NCBI RefSeq assembly: GCF_008923205.2 | Contig: NZ_WBMS02000016.1 | Span: 146,970-210,969 of the forward strand | Direction: 5' to 3' | Length of the DNA: 64,000 nucleotides | Source of the DNA: Actinomadura physcomitrii | Lineage (GTDB): Bacteria > Actinomycetota > Actinomycetes > Streptosporangiales > Streptosporangiaceae | In this document: in pieces, positions 17,864 to 25,534 of the stretch | Layout: each line of letters begins with the position of its first letter | How positions within the stretch are numbered: position 1 is the first letter of the stretch | The notes under the pieces: model-generated | What the model saw: the letters and a program-made list of their open reading frames with translations, nothing else | What the model was told of the DNA's origin: nothing | Database searches by the model: none | Program-made: the position numbers and the translations under genes

Positions 17864-17902
17864 CCTTCTCCTCTCGGTTCGTACGGGCGCATGGCGGGCG
17901 GG

Positions 17903-19678
17903 TCAGCCGCAGTTCGCCCAGCCCGCGGAGGTGCTGCCGCCGTTCGCGCCGCCCGAATACCGGACGCAGTCGCCGGGCGCGAGCAGGTACACCGGGCCGG
18001 CGTAGTACTTGAAGGAGCCGCTGTCGGAGGCGACCTTCCCGCCGTTCTGGCTCTCCAGCCGGACCCAGGCGGTGGACGCCGTTCCGATGCCGGACGTCTT
18101 CATCGCGACCGCGCAGTTCTTCTTGGTGGCGGCGCTGTAGAGCTGGTAGACGCGCCCGCCCGCGAAGGACGAGGACCGCTGCACCTTGTAGTCGCCGCCC
18201 TGGCTGTTGCAGACCTGCTGCGGCGAGTACGGGTTGGCGGCCGGAGGCGGAGACGCGGCCGGGGCGGGAGCCGGGTTCGATGCGGGCCGCCCGGTGGACG
18301 GCTGCGTCCGCGGCGCCGGCGAAGCCCCCTGATCCCGTGGCGCGGACTTCGGGCTCGGCTTCCCGGACGGCTTGGGCGACGGTTTGCCGGGTTTCGCCGA
18401 CGGCGCCGCGGGCGGCTCGTCATCCGGGACGTTCGGGCGCAGGTCGACCACCGGCCGCCGCGTGTCCGCGGGCTCGGGGAAGCTCGGCGCGGCCGGTGGA
18501 GCCGCCACGCGCGGTGGAACCGTCCCCGGCGGCGTGCCGGGACCGTTGCCGCCGCCCTGCCCGGTGCCGTCCCCGTACTTGCCGACCGTGCGGGCCCGGC
18601 CGTCGGAACCGACGACCTGCGCTTCCGGGCTGCCCGGAGCGTTGACGAACAGGCTGCCCTCCCGCACCTGAAGCTCGAGGTCGCCCCGCCCGGACGGCAT
18701 CGTCAGCACGCTCGTCTGAGGACCGGACGGGTCGTGCACACGAACCTGGCCCGTCTCCCGGGCGGCCACGTACACCTTGCCCGCGAACGGCACCGCCGGC
18801 TCCTGCACCGGGTCGCGCAGCGGGAACGAGCGGATCGGACCGCCCTTGCCCACGTCCGCGACGGTGACCACGGCCCCGGCTGCGGGCACGGTCACCGCGG
18901 CCAGCGCCCCGTAGGTGCGGTCCGGCATGATCGCGCCCGCCAGTGGCACCGGGGCGGTCAGCCGGCGGCGGTTCCCGTCACCGCCCGCAACGACCAGATC
19001 CCGGCCGCCGCGGTCGGCCACCAGCGCGCCCCGGTCCAGCACGGTCAGCGCGAGGTCGCGTCCCGGCTCGGCGACCTCGATCGTCCGGACCACGGCGGGC
19101 CCTTGCGCGGTGACCTTCAGCCCCGCGACGGTGCCCTGCTGCGGCACCGCCACCCACAGCAGGCCCGAGCCGTCGAACTCGCCGCCGACCAGCGGCCCGG
19201 GCAGCCGCAGCACCGAGCCGGTGGGCCGCAGCGTGGCCGGGTCGACCGCGCGCACCTCACCGCCGGTGCGCTCGATCACCGCGGCGGCGCCGTTCCCCAT
19301 CGCCAGATGCGGGTCGCCCCGCGTGCCCACGTCCGCGCGCCCGGACAGGCCCAGCGAGTTGAGATCGAGCGAGGACACCCTGCCGGTGTCCAGATCGTGG
19401 ATCAGCAGATGCCGGTCGTCCTGCGTGACCCGCACCCGGTTCCCGCGCGCCCCGGGAACCGCCAGGGTGCGGTCCACCCGCCCGGTCTGCGCATTGACCT
19501 TGCTGACCGTCCCGGCGGGCCGGCTCCACAGCCACGCACTCCCGTCGGAGGCGGTGGTGGCGTGCCCGACCCGGCCGCCGCCGAGCATGCTGGCCAGCAG
19601 CGCCAAGGCGATCACCGCCGCGGTGGCCCAGCCCCCGACCCGAGCCCGTGCCAGAACCCCGGTCCCCTGCTGCCGCAC
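17903..19678 (-). CDS. Membrane-anchored NHL/WD-like propeller protein with SapA-like C-terminal domain
   Basis: A 591-residue protein with a signal-anchor helix (about residues 12-35: GGWATAAVIALALLASMLGG). It is followed by a six- to seven-bladed propeller (about 40-350, for example DGSAWLWSRPAGTVSKVNAQTG), a long Pro/Ser/Lys linker (about 370-485) and a Cys-containing domain (CNSQGGDYKVQ... to YYAGPVYLLAPGDCVRYSG) resembling spore-associated protein A. The start is GTG 19678, preceded by AAAGGGAG; an in-frame ATG at 19741 would overlap the upstream gene. The large extracytoplasmic part in a secretion locus suggests a periplasm-facing scaffold, perhaps replacing EccB (inference). Confidence 0.8.
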   Translation of the reverse strand: MRQQGTGVLARARVGGWATAAVIALALLASMLGGGRVGHATTASDGSAWLWSRPAGTVSKVNAQTGRVDRTLAVPGARGNRVRVTQDDRHLLIHDLDTGRVSSLDLNSLGLSGRADVGTRGDPHLAMGNGAAAVIERTGGEVRAVDPATLRPTGSVLRLPGPLVGGEFDGSGLLWVAVPQQGTVAGLKVTAQGPAVVRTIEVAEPGRDLALTVLDRGALVADRGGRDLVVAGGDGNRRRLTAPVPLAGAIMPDRTYGALAAVTVPAAGAVVTVADVGKGGPIRSFPLRDPVQEPAVPFAGKVYVAARETGQVRVHDPSGPQTSVLTMPSGRGDLELQVREGSLFVNAPGSPEAQVVGSDGRARTVGKYGDGTGQGGGNGPGTPPGTVPPRVAAPPAAPSFPEPADTRRPVVDLRPNVPDDEPPAAPSAKPGKPSPKPSGKPSPKSAPRDQGASPAPRTQPSTGRPASNPAPAPAASPPPAANPYSPQQVCNSQGGDYKVQRSSSFAGGRVYQLYSAATKKNCAVAMKTSGIGTASTAWVRLESQNGGKVASDSGSFKYYAGPVYLLAPGDCVRYSGGANGGSTSAGWANCG

Positions 19679-19706
19679 TGACGGCTCCCTTTCGTTCCCC
19701 GGACGG

Positions 19707-19940
19707 CTACGGCACGACGGTCGACGTCGCGCCTCCGCCACGCAGTTCCTGCTCCCGATTCAGCTCCCGCTGCCGCTGGAACGCCGCGGCCAGCGTGAGC
19801 GCACCGACGATGACGGCGAGGACGACCGCCCCCGCCACCACGGCGGGCCAGATCCGCTGACGGCGGCGCCAACTGCGGCCCGACCCGTACAGCAGCGCCC
19901 CGTTCAGCTGGCGGCGGCGCAACGCGTCGGCCTGCAGCAC
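19707..19940 (-). CDS. Small single-pass membrane protein of the T7SS locus
   Basis: A 77-residue protein with an N-terminal segment VLQADALRRRQLNGALLYGSG, one transmembrane helix (WPAVVAGAVVLAVIVGALTL, about residues 31-50) and a charged Glu/Arg tail. No ATG is available in frame after the WXG100 gene; GTG 19940 with GAGCGG upstream is the best start. The strand, spacing and third-position GC support a real gene. Its position between WXG100 genes and the propeller protein suggests a membrane component of the secretion locus. I do not know a named family. Confidence 0.65.
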   Translation of the reverse strand: MLQADALRRRQLNGALLYGSGRSWRRRQRIWPAVVAGAVVLAVIVGALTLAAAFQRQRELNREQELRGGGATSTVVP

Positions 19941-19996
19941 GTACCGCTCGGCCGACGGTGTCGCCTCGAACGCGCCGCCGCCGCGTACCGGTCCCG

Positions 19997-20296
19997 TCAG
20001 AACATCCCTTCCAACCGGCGACCCAGCGCGGCGTACTCGTTCCCGGCGCCCTCGGTACTGGTGACCAGCTTCTGGAACGCGGCGTTCACCTGCTGGAAGT
20101 GCTGCTGGTACTCGTCGAACAGCCTGGCCGCGTTGCCCTGGCCCGCGCCCTCCCACTTGCTCAGCGTCGTGCGCGCCTGACCGTCGATCGCGGTCAGCAG
20201 GGCGCGCAGCTTGCCCAGGTGCTGCGCCTGCTCGCCGGCCAGCCCGGACAGCTTGCCGGAGTGGCCGTAGACCTCGAAGCCCGCATTGTTGCCCAT
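19997..20296 (-). CDS. WXG100-family protein (EsxA/B-like)
   Basis: A 99-residue protein of the WXG100 family: two long helices with the turn motif Trp48-Glu-Gly50 (SKWEG). Such proteins form helical-hairpin dimers and are secreted by type VII systems. The ATG at 20296 has GAGAGG at proper distance and gives the normal length of about 100 residues. The preceding gene (20308-20649) encodes its probable dimer partner, 11 bases upstream on the same transcript. Confidence 0.9.
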   Translation of the reverse strand: MGNNAGFEVYGHSGKLSGLAGEQAQHLGKLRALLTAIDGQARTTLSKWEGAGQGNAARLFDEYQQHFQQVNAAFQKLVTSTEGAGNEYAALGRRLEGMF

Positions 20297-20307
20297 GGGA
20301 TGCCCTC

Positions 20308-20649
20308 TCAGACCGTGATGGGACGTTCGAGCGAAGTGAACTGGTTCTTGGCCGCGCCGAAGTCGTCGACCGTCTGCGTGACGGTCTGGCCGACTTCGTT
20401 GTTGGCGGTGACGAGCTTGACGCCGTTCTGGTCGCACCAGCGGATCAGCTCCCCGCAGCGCTCCAGCAGCTCGCCGATCGCCCCGTTCAGGGAGGACAGC
20501 CCGGCCCCCTGGATCGCCTCCCCGGCCCGTTCCATGTCCGCGCCCAGCCTCTGCACCTGGGCGAGCAGGTTCCGCGCCTCGGCGCTGAGCTGGTCGCCGC
20601 CCTGTCCCAGGGCCTCGCCCTGGGTGAGCCCGATGAATTCGGCCCCCAT
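20308..20649 (-). CDS. WXG100-like partner protein lacking the WXG motif
   Basis: A 113-residue, almost entirely helical protein of WXG100 length and position, directly upstream of the WXG100 gene. The expected WXG turn is absent (the central region reads GEAIQGAGLSSLNGAIGEL). The only Trp is in IRWCDQNG. The ATG at 20649 has TTGGAGG six bases upstream. It is probably the heterodimer partner of the WXG100 protein. It could instead belong to a related ESX-associated helical family; the pairing is inferred from gene order. Confidence 0.75.
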   Translation of the reverse strand: MGAEFIGLTQGEALGQGGDQLSAEARNLLAQVQRLGADMERAGEAIQGAGLSSLNGAIGELLERCGELIRWCDQNGVKLVTANNEVGQTVTQTVDDFGAAKNQFTSLERPITV

Positions 20650-21032
20650 ACCGCCTCCAAGTCGCATCCGATCGCCCCGGTACTCAGACCAGGACCCGTC
20701 GGGTAAGCCAAATCCATTCAGGTGATCAGCAAGCGACGTGTGGGTGAACATCCGTCTACCTGCCGCGTCCATGAAACGGTCACCGGAAAGCGGGAGGAGA
20801 ACGGGCCGAGGGCGCCACAGGCAGCCGCCCGTCGCGGATCCGCGACGGTCCATATCCGGACTCCTCCCTCCGCCGATCGCCGATGACCGCCCAGCCAGAC
20901 CCTCCGACGGTCGATTAAGCGAGGGTGTCCACCAGGTGAATATTTCCTACTGAAATGTTTACCCGGCCTTCACGGCGCGGCCTCCCAGAATCGCCTATTT
21001 TCTGGAGGAAAAACTCCAGAAGGGGAGGCTGA
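20650..21032. promoter_or_regulatory. Divergent control region of the T7SS locus
   Basis: These 383 bases separate the minus-strand WXG100 operon from two plus-strand genes. The plus side is unusually AT-rich for this genome around 20935-21020 (for example GAATATTTCCTAC and GAAATGTTTACC), where a promoter is expected. I cannot pick a certain -10/-35 pair. No gene is visible. A hairpin near its right end is listed separately. Confidence 0.5.
21000..21021 (+). promoter_or_regulatory. Hairpin immediately upstream of a ribosome binding site
   Basis: A perfect 8-bp stem (TTCTGGAG / CTCCAGAA) with loop GAAAAA sits in the 5' untranslated region. The strong Shine-Dalgarno GGGGAGG (21022-21028) begins right after it and serves the ATG at 21033. 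The placement suggests control of translation or mRNA stability. It is not followed by a T-run, so it is not a typical terminator. Confidence 0.55.
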
Positions 21033-21371
21033 ATGACTGAGGTCGGGGCGAACCCAACCGCAGCGGCGGCCGACGGGCGGCTCGCGGGAACGATCGCCAT
21101 CAGCTTCGCGAACGTCACCTTCATGTTCGATCAAGTAGTGAGGGGCACGAGGGACGCCGCGGCCGAACCGCCGATACAACCCGGCTATCTCTCGTACGGC
21201 GAGCAGTTCATGACAACGATCGCCGAGGTTGAGGCGCATGGAATAACGTTCAGCGGCAACATCACGTCCGCCGCGGTCCAGGTCCACAACAACGACGCCG
21301 GGATCACCGCCGATATGGACGCCCGCCAGGCGCTGCTGCGGTCGATCAACCTCGAGACCGTCCGGGAGTGA
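21033..21371 (+). CDS. Small T7SS-associated protein, unknown family
   Basis: A 112-residue protein with a strong ribosome binding site (AAGGGGAGG). It contains a WXG100-sized sequence without a WXG motif, rich in Ala/Thr/Asn, ending in a helix (ADMDARQALLRSINLETVRE). It is divergent from the WXG100 pair and four bases upstream of the 863-residue gene, so the two are co-transcribed. By position it may be a chaperone or secreted partner for that large protein. No family is recognised. Confidence 0.7.
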   Translation: MTEVGANPTAAAADGRLAGTIAISFANVTFMFDQVVRGTRDAAAEPPIQPGYLSYGEQFMTTIAEVEAHGITFSGNITSAAVQVHNNDAGITADMDARQALLRSINLETVRE

Positions 21372-21375
21372 CCTG

Positions 21376-23967
21376 ATGGCCTTCGACCCCCCCGACACCG
21401 CCGCGAACCCCGACGCGCTCGACGCGCACGTGGAGGACTTCTGGAGGACGGCCGGCTACATCCTCGGCCGCTCGGGCGACCTGAGGGCGGCCCTCGACGG
21501 CGCGGCGATCAGCTTCTCCGACATCATCGCGCAAGAGATCTCGTCGCAGGCCGGTTACAACGAGGGGCTCTGGAAGTCCGCCACCCAGGCCATCTACTAC
21601 GGTGCCGGCGTGACGCAGGTCTGGGCCAACGCGGTCCGGGAGTACAAGCGCAAACGCCAGGATCTCATCAACGAGTGGAACACCGCTGAAAGCACGAATT
21701 TCGGGGTCGTGCACCGGGACCTGTCAGATCAGGAAAAGACGCTTCCGGCAGACCAGCAGGCTGCGCTGGCGAAGGCGAACACCGAAAGCTACAATTTCAG
21801 TTTTAACCTGGCGAAGCAGAGCAAACTCACGGAGTTGACCAACCTGGCCACCCGGGAATGGAACACCCTGCAGGAGACGGCCTCCGATCTCGGTAAGCGT
21901 CTCACCGAAGGGCCGACCCCGGAGAACGTACGGCGTCTCATCGTCCAGGAGGCGCTGTCCTGGGCCCCGTACAACGTGAACGGCCCCGCGGCTCCGCTGC
22001 CGTTGAACCCGGACAAAGCCGAGCTGGACGCCGACAGGTTCAAGCAGTACCTGAACGGTGAGCTCCCGCCCGACGCGGATTACGCCGCCATGATCGCGGC
22101 GCTGAACGCCGCGTCCTTGCAAGGCCGCCAACTTCAGGCGAGCGGCGGGCAGCTGGACTACCGGACGATCGCGTACCTGGAGAAGTTCTACGGCACGCTG
22201 GGCGAAGATCTGTTCACAGAGCTCCCGGCCTTCATCAACGGCAAGGGCGACTCGTCGCTAGGCGACGATCCGCTCCTCAGGAGGGACACGCTTCAGGCGC
22301 TGGGCGACGGCCTGCTGATGCTCTCGAACGAGAGGCTCGGCGGCGGCTACGACAAGCTGCCCCAATCAGTCCGGGACGTGTTCGGCCGCGGCCTGCCGTA
22401 CACCTATGAAGGCTCGACGACGGAAGAGAGCTGGGGCCGGGACTACGTCACGATGGCCCAGTTGCTCGACGGCACCACCGCCACTGGCGGGAAAGAGTTC
22501 TCCACCCAGCTCGTGACCGCGTCCCTGTACTACATGGATCACGACAACCGGTCCAGCGCCAAACGGGACACGGCGTTCGCCGACCTGCCGAACGACTGGC
22601 CCATTATCCGGATGCTGCATGTCGCCACGCGCAACATCGAGGCCGATCACGCGATCCTCACCGGTACATTCGATCCGGGGCTCGGAGGCAAGGAGACCGT
22701 AGACCTGCTGACGAGACTGTACACCTTCGAATGGAGCGATGGCGGAAGTGCCGCGAGTTCCCTCACGTCCTGGATCCACGAGGACAGCCCCTACTATCAA
22801 AACGACCTGGAAAGGTATCTGGCGGCCGACGCCGCCACCGCTCTCATCAACACCGTCACCGGCGTCGGAGAAGATGGACTCTATTCGACCCTGACCGACA
22901 TCCCACCCGTACACGACGGTGCGGCCTTCACCGACTTCGCCACGGAACTGAGGGGGATTTTCTTCGGTCCTTCCTCTGATCCGGACGCGCCGTCCGTGGG
23001 CATGGTCAATCCCGAACTGTCCCGAGAGTTCGCGAAGATCGCCGGCCAGTATTTCGATGACTTCGCCTCCGAGCCGAGTACGGCGACCTCCACCACGTAC
23101 GAGAAGGGTCATCTGGACATTCCGCCGCGTGCCCGCGCCCGGTTCTTCGAACTGATCTCCGGCGACCCGGGCGCCGCTCTCCAGCTCGCGACCGCCGTAG
23201 AGTTGTACCAGAAAGACAATATTCATCAGTATTATGAGCAGGGCGACCCGAACACGTACGGGTCCGCCAACGGCAGGCTGCGCGCCCTGCTGCACGCGGG
23301 CCTGGTGGCCGAGGCCATGGACCGCACCGATGACCTGCACGCCGCCCGGGTCGACGCCGCCAAACGGGAGTATGCAAGCAAGATCGCCCTGTCCGGCACG
23401 GCTAAGGAGATCCTCGGTAACTATGCCCCGCTTCGCTTCGCCGGCCTCGCCGGAAAAGAATACAAAGATCTAATAGGGGCCAGCATCAAGACCGTATTCG
23501 GTTCGGCCGCCTCATGGTACTCGTATCACGAGTACGTGAACCAGAAGCTTCCCGAAGTCGAGATCCTGGATCCCCACGTGGTTCCGAACAACGGCCGTTC
23601 ACCTCTGGCTCGCCAGACGGAACTGACCCTGCTCGAAGCCGCGGTGCAGAACGGTGACGTCCCTGTCGGCGATATCCCCGCCGTGCAGAGCCCGGACCCT
23701 GAGAGCCCTTATCCTGCCGCCGACCTCAGCTTGCTGACCGGCGACCCAGAGCGTCCGGTCAAGAATCTTGACGAGATCAATGCCAAGCTGCAGGACGAAG
23801 CGATGGACGCCATCCTACCGGTATTGGACAGGCCCGACGTGGCACCGAAGCGTCAGCAGTTCTTGGACGCACAGAGCGATGCCTACCTCGACTTCTACGA
23901 CAAGTACGTCCCCTCCAGCCCCGAGGAGTACAAGAGGTTCGTGACCGAGGACAAAAACATCCCCTGA
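21376..23967 (+). CDS. Large helical protein, candidate T7SS substrate
   Basis: An 863-residue protein with no signal peptide or clear membrane helix. The first 110 residues are helical and WXG100/LXG-like (DAHVEDFWRTAGYILGRSGDL ... VTQVWANAVREYKRKRQDLINEW). The rest is mixed, with family-like segments such as YLEKFYGTLGEDLFTELPAFINGK and LMLSNERLGGGYDKLPQSVRDVFGRGLPY. It recalls DUF6571-type actinomycete proteins, from memory only. It shows lower GC at third positions than its neighbours in places. It is coded four bases after a small partner gene and next to WXG100 genes, fitting an exported effector or structural substrate. No toxin motif is visible at the C-terminus. Confidence 0.75.
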   Translation: MAFDPPDTAANPDALDAHVEDFWRTAGYILGRSGDLRAALDGAAISFSDIIAQEISSQAGYNEGLWKSATQAIYYGAGVTQVWANAVREYKRKRQDLINEWNTAESTNFGVVHRDLSDQEKTLPADQQAALAKANTESYNFSFNLAKQSKLTELTNLATREWNTLQETASDLGKRLTEGPTPENVRRLIVQEALSWAPYNVNGPAAPLPLNPDKAELDADRFKQYLNGELPPDADYAAMIAALNAASLQGRQLQASGGQLDYRTIAYLEKFYGTLGEDLFTELPAFINGKGDSSLGDDPLLRRDTLQALGDGLLMLSNERLGGGYDKLPQSVRDVFGRGLPYTYEGSTTEESWGRDYVTMAQLLDGTTATGGKEFSTQLVTASLYYMDHDNRSSAKRDTAFADLPNDWPIIRMLHVATRNIEADHAILTGTFDPGLGGKETVDLLTRLYTFEWSDGGSAASSLTSWIHEDSPYYQNDLERYLAADAATALINTVTGVGEDGLYSTLTDIPPVHDGAAFTDFATELRGIFFGPSSDPDAPSVGMVNPELSREFAKIAGQYFDDFASEPSTATSTTYEKGHLDIPPRARARFFELISGDPGAALQLATAVELYQKDNIHQYYEQGDPNTYGSANGRLRALLHAGLVAEAMDRTDDLHAARVDAAKREYASKIALSGTAKEILGNYAPLRFAGLAGKEYKDLIGASIKTVFGSAASWYSYHEYVNQKLPEVEILDPHVVPNNGRSPLARQTELTLLEAAVQNGDVPVGDIPAVQSPDPESPYPAADLSLLTGDPERPVKNLDEINAKLQDEAMDAILPVLDRPDVAPKRQQFLDAQSDAYLDFYDKYVPSSPEEYKRFVTEDKNIP

Positions 23968-23984
23968 CCCCGGCGGTCCGGCGG

Positions 23985-25379
23985 TCAGAACGGCAGGGGG
24001 CCGAGGTGGTCGAGGAGGCCGAAAGTGTAGGCGGCGGTGACGACCATCGCCGCCACCACGGCCAGTTCGGTCCAGTCGAGGAGGCGGCGCAGTCGGGCGC
24101 GGGGCACGGGCGTGAGCGGGACGGCGCTCAGGCCCGCGACGGCGAGTGCCGCCGCCAGGGCGAGGGCGGGCGTCCAGCCGGAGAGGGAGCCGGACCCGGA
24201 GGCCGCGGCGACGGCCGCGGCCCCCAGGCCGGCGACGCCGGCCAGGCGGGGGCCCAGGGCGTGCGGGACGCGGTCGAACAGCCGGGAGCGCAGCAGCAGG
24301 GCGAGTGAGGTCACGGCGGCCAGCAGCCGGTCGCGGCCGTCGCCGGCGGCCAGCAGCGCCAGCAGCGCGCAGGCGCCGCCGGACAGCCCCGCCAGTGCCC
24401 CGATGAGCAGGTCCTCGGTGGTGCGGAGCCGGTCGTCGAGGCGGACGGTGGGGACCCGTCCGTCGTCGCGGGCCCGCCGGTCGACGCCGGCGAGCCCGCC
24501 CAGCGTCATCGCGACGCGGGGGAGCGCCCCGGCGGCGAGGACGAGCAGCACCGCGCCCGTGCCGAGGCCGAGGCCGGGGTCGCGGAGGAGGTCGCCGGCC
24601 GCCACCACGCCCGCCGCCACGACGACCACCGCGGACCCGCTCAGAACCGGCAGCGCGGACGGGGCGAGGGACCAGGCGAGCCCCGCCGTGCCGAGCAGCC
24701 CGGTGGCGGCCAGGACCGCGAGGACGGACGGTTCCGGGGCGGGTTCCGCCGCGGCGGCGGCACCGAGCGCCGCCGCCAGCGCTCCCCACGCGCATCCCGC
24801 GCCGGTCATGAGCCGCGCGAGGGCCGTCCGGCCGCCGGACGACCACGCGCCCGCCACCGCGAGCAGGGCCGCGAACGCCGCGCAGGCCGCCCGCCCGGCG
24901 GCCGTTCCCGCCGGGACGTCCCAGGTGGTGGCCCAGCCCGCGGCCATGGCGGCGGCGAGGGGTCCGAGCGCGGCCAGCACCATTGCGAACCCGTGGGTGG
25001 TGGACGGCTTCCACAGCCAGGCGCCGTCCACGTGGTCCTCGACGGCGCCGCGCACGTCCTCGATCTCGGCGGGCCGGACCCGTACCGCGCGGGGGTGCAG
25101 CATCAGCACCTCGCCGTCGGCGATCCCGACGGTGGCCAGTGAGGCTCCGGCGGGCAGGTCCCGGCCGTCGAGGCGGGCGAGCCGCCAGGATGCGGGGTCC
25201 GGGTCGCCGCGGTCCGGCACGCAGATCGTCATCAGCTGCGGGATCAGCACCGCCACCGGCACTCCGGCGGGCAGCACCAGGTCGGCGCGGCGGCCCGGCC
25301 CCGCGACCGTGACCCGGCAGTACCCGCCCGGCGTGGTGTCGCCTCGGGCCGCCCCTTCGTGCACCGCCGCGGGATTCAC
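23985..25379 (-). CDS. eccD: EccD-like type VII secretion integral membrane protein
   Basis: A 464-residue protein with an N-terminal ubiquitin-like (YukD) domain (about residues 18-95: CRVTVAGPGRRADLVLPAGVPVAVLI...). About eleven hydrophobic helices follow, from residue 130 to the end. This is the EccD architecture, which forms the membrane vestibule of ESX systems. The start is GTG 25379 with GGAGG upstream. It is divergent from eccC, with a 155-base shared control region. Confidence 0.9.
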   Translation of the reverse strand: MNPAAVHEGAARGDTTPGGYCRVTVAGPGRRADLVLPAGVPVAVLIPQLMTICVPDRGDPDPASWRLARLDGRDLPAGASLATVGIADGEVLMLHPRAVRVRPAEIEDVRGAVEDHVDGAWLWKPSTTHGFAMVLAALGPLAAAMAAGWATTWDVPAGTAAGRAACAAFAALLAVAGAWSSGGRTALARLMTGAGCAWGALAAALGAAAAAEPAPEPSVLAVLAATGLLGTAGLAWSLAPSALPVLSGSAVVVVAAGVVAAGDLLRDPGLGLGTGAVLLVLAAGALPRVAMTLGGLAGVDRRARDDGRVPTVRLDDRLRTTEDLLIGALAGLSGGACALLALLAAGDGRDRLLAAVTSLALLLRSRLFDRVPHALGPRLAGVAGLGAAAVAAASGSGSLSGWTPALALAAALAVAGLSAVPLTPVPRARLRRLLDWTELAVVAAMVVTAAYTFGLLDHLGPLPF

Positions 25380-25534
25380 CCCTGAGCACCTCCGCCCGTC
25401 ACGGCCTGCTCACCTCTCGTTCGCCGGCCCGTCGCCCACCGGTTGGATGATCAACACCCTGCTGGAACGATCGACAGCATCCTGGCCGCCGTTGACGGGG
25501 AGCCGTCCGGCCGGTGTACGGGAGGAGAACTCGG

